DNA of 64,000 nucleotides from Hyphomicrobiales bacterium (GCA_900466945.1 UBNV01000013.1:217031-281030); one strand, 5' to 3'; positions 19,069 through 29,230 are shown, counted from the first letter of the stretch. Numbers and translations are program-made. Notes: a model not told the origin generated them from the sequence alone.

Positions 19069-20376
19069 ATGGCGCTTGGCGCATCGCATCGCTTGCAGGA
19101 CGGCGTCCTCGCCGTCGAAACCATGACGCGCTTCGCGCTTGCTGTCCTGGCCCTCGCCTCTGGCGTCTACACCTATCTCGGCGTTCGTAGCCTCTTGGAC
19201 GGCTCACCGACCGCGGTCTTCTTCGCCGCCATCATCTATGCGGCCTCGGTCTCGGTGGCGATCTATGCCTTCTGGTCCTACATGGCCCGCTTTTATCCGC
19301 ATGTCACGGGTGCTGCGGCGCGCGGAGCCATGATCGGCGTTATGGCGCTCGGCTGCGCCATGATCATCGCCATGTCCAGCTGGCTCAATGCGGCCGCACT
19401 TGCCGGGTCCGCGGCGCTCGAACAGCATCTGGCCGAGACCGTGCAGGATTACACGGCCGACCTCGACCAGGCCCATCAGAACGCGCTCGCGGCCCAAAGC
19501 CTGCTTCCCGACATCCAGCGGACATCGGAACGCTTTTCGAGGCTGGCCGAGGACGAGCGCCAGAACGGAGCCCTGACGGGCACCACGGGTTCCGGTAGCG
19601 TTGTCCAGCTTCTGTCGCAGATGTCCTCGCAGCTCAACGAACTTGAGACCGGCATCACCGCTTCTCGTGAACGGGTCACGACACTCTTCGACCAGGGGCG
19701 GGCCCATCTGGCGACCATGCGCACTCTGGTCTCGGCGCCAGGCGCCGTGGCACCCCGCAGCGACGAATTCTCGGCAGAGGTCGTGGCGCTGTCAGGCGTC
19801 ATCACTTCGCTGGAGCAGACCTCGATCGCGCCCTCGGTCAAGCGCGCGGCCGAAGATCTGTCGCTCGGCTTCATCGCGCCGGTGGCCGACGGCCAGGCGG
19901 CCGATCTCGCCGACCGCCAGGACCAGGTGATGCAGACGATCCGCGCTTCGGTCTCCGCCCAGTCGCAGGTTCTGTCCCAGGCCGCCGACGATATCCTTGC
20001 CCGCGAGCCGGTGGCGGAGCGCCGCTTCGTGCCCCTGTCATCGGCGGAAGCCGTCCTGCGCTATGCCGCCGATTTCATCCCGGCCTGGGCCGGCGCGATC
20101 TCCATCGACCTGCTTCCCGCCGTTCTCGTCTTCATCCTGACGGTCGTTCACGGAGCAATTCGGCGGCAGGAGGAGCGCCTGCCGTTTGCACAGCGGATCA
20201 CCGCAGCCGAACTTCTGGAGGCACTCGAGGTGCAGCGTGCGCTCGGCCGTCAGGGCATCGACGTGGAACAGGCCTTGCGGACAGCGGAAACGGAAGACGA
20301 GCGGGAACGTGCGGAGTCCAACATCACGAGCCTCGACATGGCGGCGAAGGCGCCGCGAAAGGGGCCGCCGGCGTGA
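19069..20376 (+). CDS. Membrane protein with large periplasmic coiled-coil region, unknown function
   Basis: Not recognised as a named family. The 435-aa protein has three N-terminal membrane helices (about residues 20-40, 48-70, 86-108), then roughly 230 residues of Ala/Gln/Glu/Leu-rich predicted coiled coil, a fourth helix (about 342-362) and a charged cytoplasmic tail. GGAGG precedes ATG at 19069. Its stop overlaps the next start (GTGA at 20373), so it is translationally coupled to a ClpP-like protease and the two probably work together in the envelope. Confidence 0.75.
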   Translation: MALGASHRLQDGVLAVETMTRFALAVLALASGVYTYLGVRSLLDGSPTAVFFAAIIYAASVSVAIYAFWSYMARFYPHVTGAAARGAMIGVMALGCAMIIAMSSWLNAAALAGSAALEQHLAETVQDYTADLDQAHQNALAAQSLLPDIQRTSERFSRLAEDERQNGALTGTTGSGSVVQLLSQMSSQLNELETGITASRERVTTLFDQGRAHLATMRTLVSAPGAVAPRSDEFSAEVVALSGVITSLEQTSIAPSVKRAAEDLSLGFIAPVADGQAADLADRQDQVMQTIRASVSAQSQVLSQAADDILAREPVAERRFVPLSSAEAVLRYAADFIPAWAGAISIDLLPAVLVFILTVVHGAIRRQEERLPFAQRITAAELLEALEVQRALGRQGIDVEQALRTAETEDERERAESNITSLDMAAKAPRKGPPA

Positions 20377-21170
20377 AGCCCTCCTCGCTCGCCCTGCGTC
20401 TGAAGACGGCCGTTCTCACGGCCGATGACGGCCTGCTGATGCGTGGCGCCTTCTTCGGGCTACTTGCGGCAGCGGGCGCATTCCTGTTCATCGACCTGCG
20501 CGAAATGAGCCTGGCCAATGCGGCACTTCCCGGCCATGATCCGATGACGACGGACGCGCCGGTTCTTCCGCCAGCCCTGACCGACGGCGTACCCGATGCA
20601 CCGCCGGTGGAACCGGGCACGTCTCAGGACATTCTCCGTCAGGCCATGCGTTTCGAACTCCTGCCCGGTGGCATGCTGAAGGCGGAAGGATCGATCGATC
20701 TGGGGTCGGCCGACCGCTTCGCCGAGGAAATCGCGGCACGCGGGGAGTATGTGAAGGCGGTGACGCTGAATTCGCCGGGCGGCTCCGTAGAGGATGCCTT
20801 GGCCATGTCGAAACTGATCCGGGAAAAGGGCCTGAACACCCGGGTTGCGACCAAAGCGCTCTGCGCATCCTCCTGCCCCCTCATCTTCGCAGGCGGGGTG
20901 GCGCGCGAGGCTGAACAAAACGCCATCGTCGGTGTGCATCAGGTCTTCAATGCCGGCCAGGAGCGCCCTTCTCCCGAACAGGCCATGTCGGCGGCCCAGA
21001 GCACCACGGCCCGCATTGCCCGGCATCTGGACGAGATGGGAATCAGCGACGGCCTCTGGATCAACGCCCTCGAAACGCCCCCGGACCGGCTCTACTACCT
21101 GACACCGAAGGAAATGACCGAGTTTAAGCTGATCACTACCCCGGTGACGGCGGCAAAGCAGGCCGATTAG
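20373..21170 (+). CDS. Membrane-anchored ClpP/crotonase-like serine protease homologue
   Basis: 265 aa with one N-terminal membrane anchor (residues about 24-42) and a periplasmic ClpP-like domain. The oxyanion segment is LNSPGGSVEDALAMS (134 onward), the candidate nucleophile lies in CASSCPLIFAGG (Ser166 or 167) and the candidate His is His189 in IVGVHQVF. This matches the rhizobial 'ATP-dependent Clp protease proteolytic subunit-like' exported family rather than true ClpP. The GTG start overlaps the upstream stop, implying a joint function with the coiled-coil membrane protein. Confidence 0.8.
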   Translation: MKPSSLALRLKTAVLTADDGLLMRGAFFGLLAAAGAFLFIDLREMSLANAALPGHDPMTTDAPVLPPALTDGVPDAPPVEPGTSQDILRQAMRFELLPGGMLKAEGSIDLGSADRFAEEIAARGEYVKAVTLNSPGGSVEDALAMSKLIREKGLNTRVATKALCASSCPLIFAGGVAREAEQNAIVGVHQVFNAGQERPSPEQAMSAAQSTTARIARHLDEMGISDGLWINALETPPDRLYYLTPKEMTEFKLITTPVTAAKQAD

Positions 21171-21413
21171 TCCGGATAGCCTTCACGCGTTCATGAACGC
21201 AGGGACCGCGCGACACCTTGAGCCCCCGATTTTCCATCACGATGGCGCGACCTGGCCGCGATCTCCCAACCTTACCAATCTTTCACTGTCCTTTCTCCGT
21301 CGAACCTCTATCTCCATGCCGATGGAACCTCGATGCCCATTGACCCGGATCAACGGCGATGGGCCGGTTCTGGTCCAGATTGCCGACCCTTGCATGAGTG
21401 CGACGGAGCAGAC

Positions 21414-22694
21414 GTGAACAAAGACGCAAAGCCTGAAACCTCTTCCGAAATGGAGGAACTGAAGACGATCCTGGCGGCCGCGAGCCGGCCTAGGGCCCGC
21501 TGGGGTCTGCGTTTTCTCGGACTGGCGGCCCTCGTCGGCCTCGCCTATGGCGCCTATCTCTGGACGGCCGGCGGCACCACCGTCAGTTACACGACATCGG
21601 AGTTGAAACCCGGCGACCTGACGGTCCTGGTGACGGCCACCGGCTCGGTCGAGCCGACGGTCCAGGTCGACGTCTCCTCGGAACAGTCGGGCACGGTCCG
21701 CGAAGTATTGGTCGACTTCAACAGCGAAGTGAAGATGGGCGACGTGCTGGCCCGCCTCGATACGGACAAGCTGAGTGCGGACCTGAAGGCCAAGGAAGCG
21801 GCCCTCGCCTCTGCCCGCGCCTCCGTCTCGAAAGCCCGCGCTGACGAAGATTCGGCCAAGGCCAAGCTCGATCGCCTGACCACGCTGGTCTCGAGCCGTG
21901 TTTCCACTCAGCAGGATCTCGATACCGCCGAATACACCTTCCAGGCCGCAGAAGCCGCACGACAAAGCGCCGAAGCCGACGTGATCTCGGCAGAAGCTGC
22001 CCTCGAGCAGGCAAAACTCTCCGTATCGAAGGCGACGATCGTCTCCCCGATCGATGGCATCGTGCTCTCCCGCGATGTCGACACAGGGGCAACCGTTGCC
22101 GCCTCGCTTGAGGCCCCGACCCTCTTCACCCTCGCCGGTGACCTGCGCCAGATGGAGTTGCAGGTCTCGATCGACGAGGCTGATGTCGGCCAGGTCGCCG
22201 TCGGCCAGGCTGCGACCTTCACGGTCGATGCCTTCCCGGAAAAGCGTTTCCCCGCAAAGATCACCTCGATCCGCTACGCCGCCGAAACCGTCAGCGACGT
22301 CGTCACCTACAAGGGCATCCTCTCGGTTGCTAATGACGATCTTCTCCTGCGCCAGGGCATGACCGCAACCGCAGACATCGTCGTCCAGTCAGTCGAAAAC
22401 GGGCTTCTCATCCCCAACGCCGCCTTGCGTTATTCCCCACCGGGGACCACCACGGCAGAAACCACCGGCGGCGGCAGCGGCGTCTTCAGCCTCTTCCGCC
22501 CGCCCCGCGAAACACCGCAGAGCCCACCTGAACCCGAAGGCAGCGAGCGCACCATTTGGCTCCTGCGCGACGCCCAGCCGGTTGCAGTCAACATCGAGAT
22601 AGGCGCCTCGGACGGTCAGAACACCGTCGTCGTCAAGGGCGAGGTGAAGGAGGGCGACCGGGTCATCACCGACCAGACCGTCCGCAACGGCTGA
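21414..22694 (+). CDS. MacA-like efflux periplasmic adaptor (HlyD family)
   Basis: Membrane-fusion protein linking an inner-membrane ABC exporter to an outer-membrane channel. One anchor helix at residues 32-50, a lipoyl half-motif (VTATGSVEPTVQVDVSSEQSG), a long alpha-hairpin (KAKEAALASARASVSKARAD), the second lipoyl half (KATIVSPIDGIVLSRDVDTG) and a beta-barrel. A Pro-rich insert near residue 360 is unusual. GTG at 21414 is supported by GGAG at good spacing. First gene of a three-gene exporter operon. Confidence 0.9.
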   Translation: MNKDAKPETSSEMEELKTILAAASRPRARWGLRFLGLAALVGLAYGAYLWTAGGTTVSYTTSELKPGDLTVLVTATGSVEPTVQVDVSSEQSGTVREVLVDFNSEVKMGDVLARLDTDKLSADLKAKEAALASARASVSKARADEDSAKAKLDRLTTLVSSRVSTQQDLDTAEYTFQAAEAARQSAEADVISAEAALEQAKLSVSKATIVSPIDGIVLSRDVDTGATVAASLEAPTLFTLAGDLRQMELQVSIDEADVGQVAVGQAATFTVDAFPEKRFPAKITSIRYAAETVSDVVTYKGILSVANDDLLLRQGMTATADIVVQSVENGLLIPNAALRYSPPGTTTAETTGGGSGVFSLFRPPRETPQSPPEPEGSERTIWLLRDAQPVAVNIEIGASDGQNTVVVKGEVKEGDRVITDQTVRNG

Positions 22695-22705
22695 AGGCGC
22701 ATCCC

Positions 22706-23411
22706 ATGGCCACCGCCCCGCTCATCGAGTTTCGCCAGATCTCCCGCATCTATGGACGCGGCGAGGCGACCATCCGTGCCCTCGACCACGTCGACCTGAC
22801 GATCGACAGGCACGAATTCGTCGCGATCATGGGCCCCTCCGGCTCCGGCAAGTCGACCGCCATGAACATTCTCGGCTGCCTCGACGTGCCGAGTTCCGGC
22901 CGCTATCTCTTCCAGGGCATCGACACGACAGGCTTCGACCGAGCGCAATACACGCTGCTGCGCCGTCACATGCTGGGTTTCGTCTTCCAGGGCTTCAACC
23001 TGCTCGCCCGCACCTCCGCCGTCGAAAATGTCGAACTGCCGCTGGTCTATCGCGGCATGGACACCCGTGAGCGACGCGCCCGGGCGATGAAGGCGCTCGC
23101 CCAGGTCGGCCTTGCCGGCCGCGAGAACCACACGACCCAGGAACTGTCCGGCGGTCAGCAGCAGCGCGTCGCCATTGCCCGCGCCATCGTCACCAGCCCA
23201 TCCGTCCTGCTTGCCGACGAACCGACCGGCAATCTCGACACCAGGACGAGCCGCGAGATCATGGACCTGATCACCGGCCTCAACCGCGACCACGGCATCA
23301 CGGTGATCATGGTCACACATGAAGACGACATCGCCGCCTATGCGAAGCGGACCCTGCGCTTTGTCGACGGCCATATCCAGTCCGACAGCGGAATCGAAGA
23401 GGCGCGTGCCC

Positions 23412-23422
<11 letters not shown>
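22706..23422 (+). CDS. MacB-type ABC transporter ATP-binding protein
   Basis: LolD/MacB-class ATPase of 238 aa. Walker A GPSGSGKST at residues 43-51, Q-loop FVFQGFNLL, signature ELSGGQQQRVAIARA, Walker B VLLADEPTGNLD and the H-loop VTHEDD. It starts 11 bases after the adaptor gene and overlaps the permease start by 11 bases. Unlike E. coli MacB, the ATPase and permease are separate polypeptides. Confidence 0.95.
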
Positions 23423-24617
<1,195 letters not shown>

Positions 24618-24731
24618 GCCGGCCTTCCGGCCGCGCGACAAGCCTCGGGCAAACTTGGCGTGGTGTAGTTTATCCTAATGGATGCGGGCTATCCCGTTTC
24701 CGAGAGCACTGACCATGTGAGGAGTAAGCCC

Positions 24732-25073
24732 ATGTCAGCCTTTCCGGATCGCGACACTGTCGCCGCCAAGATTGCCTCGATGCAGGAGCCGGACCAGGCC
24801 TTCCTGAAGCTCATCTTCGAAAATACGGCCCAGGACGAGGCCCTGCTCGAAGGCCTCAGCCTTTATCTCGACATCGCATCCGAAAGCCGCTTTCTCAATT
24901 CGCTGAAGCTCGAGCGCAACGGCGAATGGATCGGCAGCCATGCGCCTGCCCGCCTGCAGATCCGCCTGATGGAAGTCGCCCGATCCAGCCAGCATCCGGC
25001 CTTCGCCGCTTTCCGCTCCGGCCTGTCCCAGTCCGGCGGTCTCGAACGCGCCTATCCGAAGGCGGCCGTCTGA
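24732..25073 (+). CDS. Conserved-looking 113-aa soluble protein, unknown function
   Basis: No family recognised. The protein is soluble, mostly alpha-helical, with no Cys and a balanced charge; it begins MSAFPDRDTVAAKIASMQEP. GAGGAG precedes ATG at 24732 at ideal spacing, and codon use matches neighbours, so the gene looks real. A short GC hairpin just after macB (about 24619-24633) separates it from the exporter operon. Convergent with the next gene, stops 3 bases apart. Confidence 0.65.
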   Translation: MSAFPDRDTVAAKIASMQEPDQAFLKLIFENTAQDEALLEGLSLYLDIASESRFLNSLKLERNGEWIGSHAPARLQIRLMEVARSSQHPAFAAFRSGLSQSGGLERAYPKAAV

Positions 25074-25076
25074 TCC

Positions 25077-25820
25077 TCACTGAGGGATGGGCATGCTGAC
25101 CGAAAGGATCGGTCCCATCGGGAAGAGCCGGTCCATTCGGTTGGTCTCGGCGACGAAGACGCTCGATATCGTCCCGTCGAGATAAAGCGCATTGGCGCAG
25201 CCCAACCGGTCGCGGAAGAGAGCGGCGAAGTCGTAAAACCGCACCGGCACCTTCGACACGACCATATGCACATGGCCCGCTGCATCCACGCCGACGCCGT
25301 TGCGGATCTTGAAACTGTCGCTATCGGCCAGAAAACGCGGGTGCAGCTTGCCGTCGATGACAAGCATCGGCCCGGATTGCGTTCCGAAATCCGGCGTGAC
25401 TCCTCGGGCAACGAATGCCTTCGTCTCCATCACCTCGGCCTTGCCGTCCTTTATCAGGAATACCCCGTTCGGCAGCAGGTGAAAATTTCCCCAGCCACCG
25501 CCGGTCACGGCCGGCTTCAGCGCCTTGCCATATCCGGCAAAGTAGCCGACAGGCGAAAGATCGTCGTGATACATTCCGGCGTTCATGGCGAAAAGCAGCA
25601 CGCGCCGCTCGGCCCAGAGTCGCTGCCGGAGCGTCACGAAGCCACCATAGGGCTTTCCTTCCGGCCCGCCGAGATGCAGTCTGATATCTTCCCGACTAGG
25701 ATCGAAGCGGCAGGCGAGATAGTTGGCCGCCCCCTCACGCATCTCCTCGCATGCGGCATGCGCCAGCGACGGCAGGAACAAGGTGGCCAGGAAGCCGAGG
25801 ATGGTAAGATACTTTCGCAC
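25077..25820 (-). CDS. Exported phosphodiester glycosidase family protein (NAGPA/DUF2233-like)
   Basis: 247 aa with signal peptide (cleavage at AHA|AC, about residue 23). The core motifs MNAGMYHDDLSPVGYFAGYGK, GNFHLLPNGVFLI, GTQSGPMLVIDGKLH and RNGVGVDAAGHVHMV match the NAGPA-like phosphodiester glycosidase fold, which removes GlcNAc from phosphodiesters in animals and has unclear substrates in bacteria. GTG at 25820 has AAAGGGCG upstream. Probably acts on periplasmic or extracellular glycans. Confidence 0.84.
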   Translation of the reverse strand: MRKYLTILGFLATLFLPSLAHAACEEMREGAANYLACRFDPSREDIRLHLGGPEGKPYGGFVTLRQRLWAERRVLLFAMNAGMYHDDLSPVGYFAGYGKALKPAVTGGGWGNFHLLPNGVFLIKDGKAEVMETKAFVARGVTPDFGTQSGPMLVIDGKLHPRFLADSDSFKIRNGVGVDAAGHVHMVVSKVPVRFYDFAALFRDRLGCANALYLDGTISSVFVAETNRMDRLFPMGPILSVSMPIPQ

Positions 25821-25889
25821 GCAGCGCCCTTTCGATGGCACCGTTCCTTGGCCATGATTCCCGGCTTTGTGAAGGCACGCACAAGGATT

Positions 25890-26594
25890 TCAGACAGGCA
25901 GCGTCAGCGCCTGCATGTGAAAATGCAGCTGCGCCTCCGGATATCGATAGTCGACCCCGACGGGACAGGCATTGCGCGCCAGACAACCTGAAACCATGCA
26001 GCCACCCTGCCCCACCGGCGTGGCGAGGTGACCCCGACAGCGCGCGACATCAAAGCCGTTTGCGGAGATGGCAGCGACGGGACACGCCGACAGGCAGGGC
26101 TTGTCGAAACACCGATCGCACGCATGCTCTCCGGCCGTTCGAACAGCGTCGATGTCTTCGCTCCATTTAGGAAACAGCAGCGCCCCGCGATAGCTGTGCC
26201 AAAGGCCGAAATGGGGATGGATCAAGATGCCGAGCGGCGACGCCTTCAAGCCTTCCGCCTGCATCGCCCAGGACTGAAACGGTCGGTAAGGCGGCTCTGA
26301 CGGATAACAGGCCGAAGCCCCGAATTTCCTTGCGACCGCATCGATCACGATCTTCGACCAACGATCCAGCGGATCGGATCCGCCACCATCTGGCTGCGTC
26401 TCGCGCCAGCCGCTGAAGAGCGGCCACATCACCCCGCCCGTGACACCAACGAGCACGACGGCGGATGCCGGCAGACCATCGGCAGTCAATGGTGCTGTCT
26501 CCCCGTCCTCGAAACGAACTGCGCCGCGGCACGAAAGCCCGAACGCATCGAGCCGCGTTTCAAGAGCGGTCAAAATGCCCGAAGGGCCGCTCAT
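25890..26594 (-). CDS. 4Fe-4S ferredoxin-type protein (QueG-like C-terminal region) next to mttB
   Basis: 234-aa protein with an alpha/beta N-terminal half (GVTGGVMWPLF) and two C-terminal cysteine clusters: CDRCFDKPCLSACP and CMVSGCLARNACPVG, typical of a dicluster ferredoxin. It resembles the C-terminal half of epoxyqueuosine reductase-type proteins. The start ATG at 26594 overlaps the stop of a short open stretch after mttB by ATGA, with GAGGGG as ribosome site, so it is likely co-transcribed with mttB. By context it could supply low-potential electrons for corrinoid reactivation; that is inference. Confidence 0.8.
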   Translation of the reverse strand: MSGPSGILTALETRLDAFGLSCRGAVRFEDGETAPLTADGLPASAVVLVGVTGGVMWPLFSGWRETQPDGGGSDPLDRWSKIVIDAVARKFGASACYPSEPPYRPFQSWAMQAEGLKASPLGILIHPHFGLWHSYRGALLFPKWSEDIDAVRTAGEHACDRCFDKPCLSACPVAAISANGFDVARCRGHLATPVGQGGCMVSGCLARNACPVGVDYRYPEAQLHFHMQALTLPV

Positions 26595-26692
26595 CGCGGC
26601 CCCTCGATCTTGTAATGGGGTCGCCAGACCTCCTCCTGGATCATGTCGGCGACCTTGTTGGCTCCGCCTTGCTCCCTGGCAACGGGACCCTT
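26591..26692 (-). other. Open 33-codon in-frame continuation after the mttB stop
   Basis: Directly after the mttB TGA the same frame stays open for 33 codons and ends in a TGA that overlaps the ferredoxin-gene ATG (ATGA). The encoded stretch is hydrophilic and protein-like (it includes ADMIQEEVWRPHYK). The only conventional start inside would give a 17-residue peptide from ATG at 26644, with AAGG upstream. It could be an uncoupled leader peptide, a gene remnant, or a readthrough extension of MttB. Confidence 0.4.
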
Positions 26693-28258
26693 TCAAGTGA
26701 AGGCGTCAGGCATCGAATCCTTGCGGCCAGCGATGAAAGACAGCAGCGCCTCGTCAATGGCAGGATCAAGCGGCGGCGCCTCGTAACTGTCCAGCCAGGA
26801 CCGGCAGAGCGCATTGGCCCGGTCCTCGATGCGCTTGCGCCCCTCGATTTCCCACTGCTCGAACGAGTTGTTGTCAGCCAGCGCCGACCGGTAAAAGGCC
26901 GACTGGAAGTTCGCCTGCGTATGCGCGCAACCGAGATAATGTGCACCAGGCCCCACTTCCCGGATCGCATCCATAGCCTGCCCGCTTTCGGTGAGGTCGA
27001 CGCCCTGTGCCATCTTCTGCATCATGCCGAGCTGGTCCTGGTCGATCATGAACTTCTCGTAGCAGGCAGCAAGCCCGCCTTCGAGCCAACCGGCCGCATG
27101 CAGCACGAAGTTGGCACCGGCAAGCAGCGTCATGTTGAGCGTATTGGCGCTCTCATGGGCCGCCTGCGCATCCGGAACCTTGGAGGCACAGAGCGATCCA
27201 CCGGTACGGAAGGGCAGACCCATGCGCCGCGCCAGCTGGGCAGCGCCATACGAAACCAAGGCCGGTTCCGGCGTGCCGAAGGTCGGCGCACCCGATTGCA
27301 TCGAGATCGAGGCGGCAAACGTGCCGAACAGCACCGGTGCACCCTTGCGGATCAGCTGGGTGAAAGACGCACCCGCCAAGACTTCGGCGAGGATCTGCGT
27401 CAGCGTGCCCGCGACCGTGACCGGGCTCATCGCGCCGGACAGGATGAAGGGCGAGACGACGGATGCCTGGCCGTGACGCGCATAAACCTTCGACGCCCCG
27501 AGCATGGTCTCGTCGAAGACCATAGGCGAGTTGGCGTTGATCAGGTTCAGCATGACGCAATTGTTTTCGACGAAGTCGTCGCCGAAAACCAGTTTCGCCA
27601 TGGCGATTGAGTCTTCAGCCCGTTCCGGTGCCGTGACCGAGCCCATGAACGGCTTGTCGGAATATTTGATATGGCTGTAGACCATGTCGAGATGGCGCTT
27701 GTTGACCGGGATGTCGACCGGCTCGCAGACCGTGCCACCTGACGAATGCATCGACGGCGCCATATAGGCGAGCTTCACGAAATTGCGGAAATCCTCGATC
27801 GTCGCATAACGCCTGTTACCATCGAGGTCGCGCACGAAGGGTGGGCCGTAAACCGGCGCAAAAACGGTGGCATTGCCGCCGATACGCACGCTACGCTCGG
27901 GGTTGCGCGCGTGCCAGGTGAATTCAGAAGGTGCCGTCTTCAGGAGCTCTCGGCAGAGACCCTTGGGAAAATGCACCCGCTGGCCCTTCACGTCTGCGCC
28001 AGCCTCTTTCCAGAGCTCAAGCGCCTCGGCGTCGTCGCGGAATTCGATCCCGATTTCCTCGAGCACGGTGTCGGCATTCCGCTCGATCAGTTGCAGGCCT
28101 TCCTCGTCGAGCACGTTGTAAGGCTGGATCTTGCGGCTGATATAGGGCATGGCCGGACCGGCACCTCCGCCGCTCCGCGATGCACGGCGCGCCGCAGCTC
28201 CGCGTCCCTCGCCGCGAGAACGACGTCCGGCACCCGCTTCTTCGATGATCTCATCCAT
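26693..28258 (-). CDS. Trimethylamine methyltransferase (MttB) superfamily protein, non-pyrrolysine
   Basis: 521-aa member of the MttB superfamily, whose characterised non-pyrrolysine members demethylate betaines (glycine betaine, proline betaine, carnitine) and pass the methyl group to a corrinoid protein. The core is complete: FAPVYGPPFVRDLDGNRRYA, KPFMGSVTAPERAEDSI, INANSPMVFDETMLG, FGTPEPALVSYGAAQLARRM and a C-terminal PPLDPAIDEALLSF. No amber codon interrupts the frame. Residues 9-36 form a Gly/Arg/Ala-rich, probably disordered tail. ATG at 28258 is chosen from AGGAAG upstream. Divergent from the corrinoid-protein gene, its probable partner; substrate unknown. Confidence 0.9.
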   Translation of the reverse strand: MDEIIEEAGAGRRSRGEGRGAAARRASRSGGGAGPAMPYISRKIQPYNVLDEEGLQLIERNADTVLEEIGIEFRDDAEALELWKEAGADVKGQRVHFPKGLCRELLKTAPSEFTWHARNPERSVRIGGNATVFAPVYGPPFVRDLDGNRRYATIEDFRNFVKLAYMAPSMHSSGGTVCEPVDIPVNKRHLDMVYSHIKYSDKPFMGSVTAPERAEDSIAMAKLVFGDDFVENNCVMLNLINANSPMVFDETMLGASKVYARHGQASVVSPFILSGAMSPVTVAGTLTQILAEVLAGASFTQLIRKGAPVLFGTFAASISMQSGAPTFGTPEPALVSYGAAQLARRMGLPFRTGGSLCASKVPDAQAAHESANTLNMTLLAGANFVLHAAGWLEGGLAACYEKFMIDQDQLGMMQKMAQGVDLTESGQAMDAIREVGPGAHYLGCAHTQANFQSAFYRSALADNNSFEQWEIEGRKRIEDRANALCRSWLDSYEAPPLDPAIDEALLSFIAGRKDSMPDAFT

Positions 28259-28528
28259 GTCTGCTTCCTCGCTCGAGCGCTCATCCGCGCTGCTTCTCTC
28301 CTCCATTATGCTATTCCAATCCGCATGTGAAACCATCCTTTATGCGCCAACGACTTGCGTCTCACAGACATCGTATTTCTGACGGCTAGTCTCACACCGT
28401 CGCTTTTCACTGCCGCGGCGTCGTAATCGAAAAGAGTTTTTCACGAACTTGAGGTTTAACTTTCGATCGGGCAGTCTCTTGCCCGGCGCGACCGGAATCG
28501 CGTTGAAAAAGAAGCGGGAAACACCACC
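28259..28528. promoter_or_regulatory. Divergent promoter region of the one-carbon cluster
   Basis: The 270 bases between mttB and the corrinoid-protein gene must carry both promoters. Two copies of GTCTCACA occur at 28359-28366 and 28389-28396, exactly 30 bp apart, as expected for a dimeric activator binding direct repeats on one face of DNA. A perfect hairpin CGGGCA-N6-TGCCCG (28468-28485) lies 44 bases before the corrinoid gene. I looked for a cobalamin or SAM riboswitch consensus and did not recognise one. Confidence 0.5.
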
Positions 28529-29230
28529 ATGGCCGAAGATGACATCATTCTTTCCGAACTCTCCGATGAAGAGCTCGTGCAGCAGATGCATGATGACCTC
28601 TATGACGGCCTGAAGGAGGAGATCGAGGAAGCGACCAACATCCTGCTCGAGCGTGGCTGGGCGCCCTATGACGTCCTGACCCAGGCTCTCGTCGAAGGCA
28701 TGCGCATCGTCGGCGTCGATTTCCGCGACGGCATTCTTTTCGTGCCCGAAGTTCTGCTCTCTGCCAATGCCATGAAGGCCGGCATGACGATCCTGCGTCC
28801 GCTTCTGGCCGCAACCGGCGCCCCGAAACAGGGCAAGATGGTCATCGGCACAGTGAAGGGCGACATTCACGACATCGGCAAGAACCTCGTCGGGATGATG
28901 ATGGAAGGCGCTGGCTTCGATGTCATTGATCTCGGCATCAACAATCCGGTCGAAAACTATCTGGAAGCGCTCGAACGCGAAAAGCCAGATATCCTCGGCA
29001 TGTCGGCGCTGCTCACCACCACCATGCCCTACATGAAGGTCGTCATCGACACGATGAAGGAAAAGGGCATTCGCGACGATTACGTCGTGCTCGTCGGCGG
29101 CGCGCCGCTCAACGAGGAATTCGGCAAGGCTGTGGGTGCGGATGCCTATTGTCGCGATGCAGCCGTCGCCGTGGAAACGGCCAAGGAATTCATCAGCCGC
29201 AAGCACAACAGCATGGGCGCTCGCGCCTGA
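28529..29230 (+). CDS. Corrinoid (cobalamin)-binding methyl-carrier protein, MtbC/MttC type
   Basis: 233 aa. N-terminal helical cap (residues 10-95) and a Rossmann-like B12 domain with the lower-ligand motif DIHDIGKNLV (Asp112, His114, Gly117), then GMSALLTTTM and VLVGGAPLNEEF lining the nucleotide loop. Such proteins shuttle a methyl group on Co(I)/Co(III) between two methyltransferases. Encoded divergently from mttB, the probable methyl donor enzyme, and upstream of an MtrH-type acceptor methyltransferase. Weak ribosome site before ATG 28529. Confidence 0.93.
   Translation: MAEDDIILSELSDEELVQQMHDDLYDGLKEEIEEATNILLERGWAPYDVLTQALVEGMRIVGVDFRDGILFVPEVLLSANAMKAGMTILRPLLAATGAPKQGKMVIGTVKGDIHDIGKNLVGMMMEGAGFDVIDLGINNPVENYLEALEREKPDILGMSALLTTTMPYMKVVIDTMKEKGIRDDYVVLVGGAPLNEEFGKAVGADAYCRDAAVAVETAKEFISRKHNSMGARA

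Noticed and set aside
26693..26695. TGA at the end of mttB as a selenocysteine codon
   Set aside because: The MttB family already ends at this point (PPLDPAIDEALLSF... tail), and I see no SECIS-like hairpin directly after it; kept only as an extension question.
28259..28528. Cobalamin riboswitch upstream of the corrinoid gene
   Set aside because: The sequence lacks a recognisable B12-box and the required long pairing; only a short hairpin is present.
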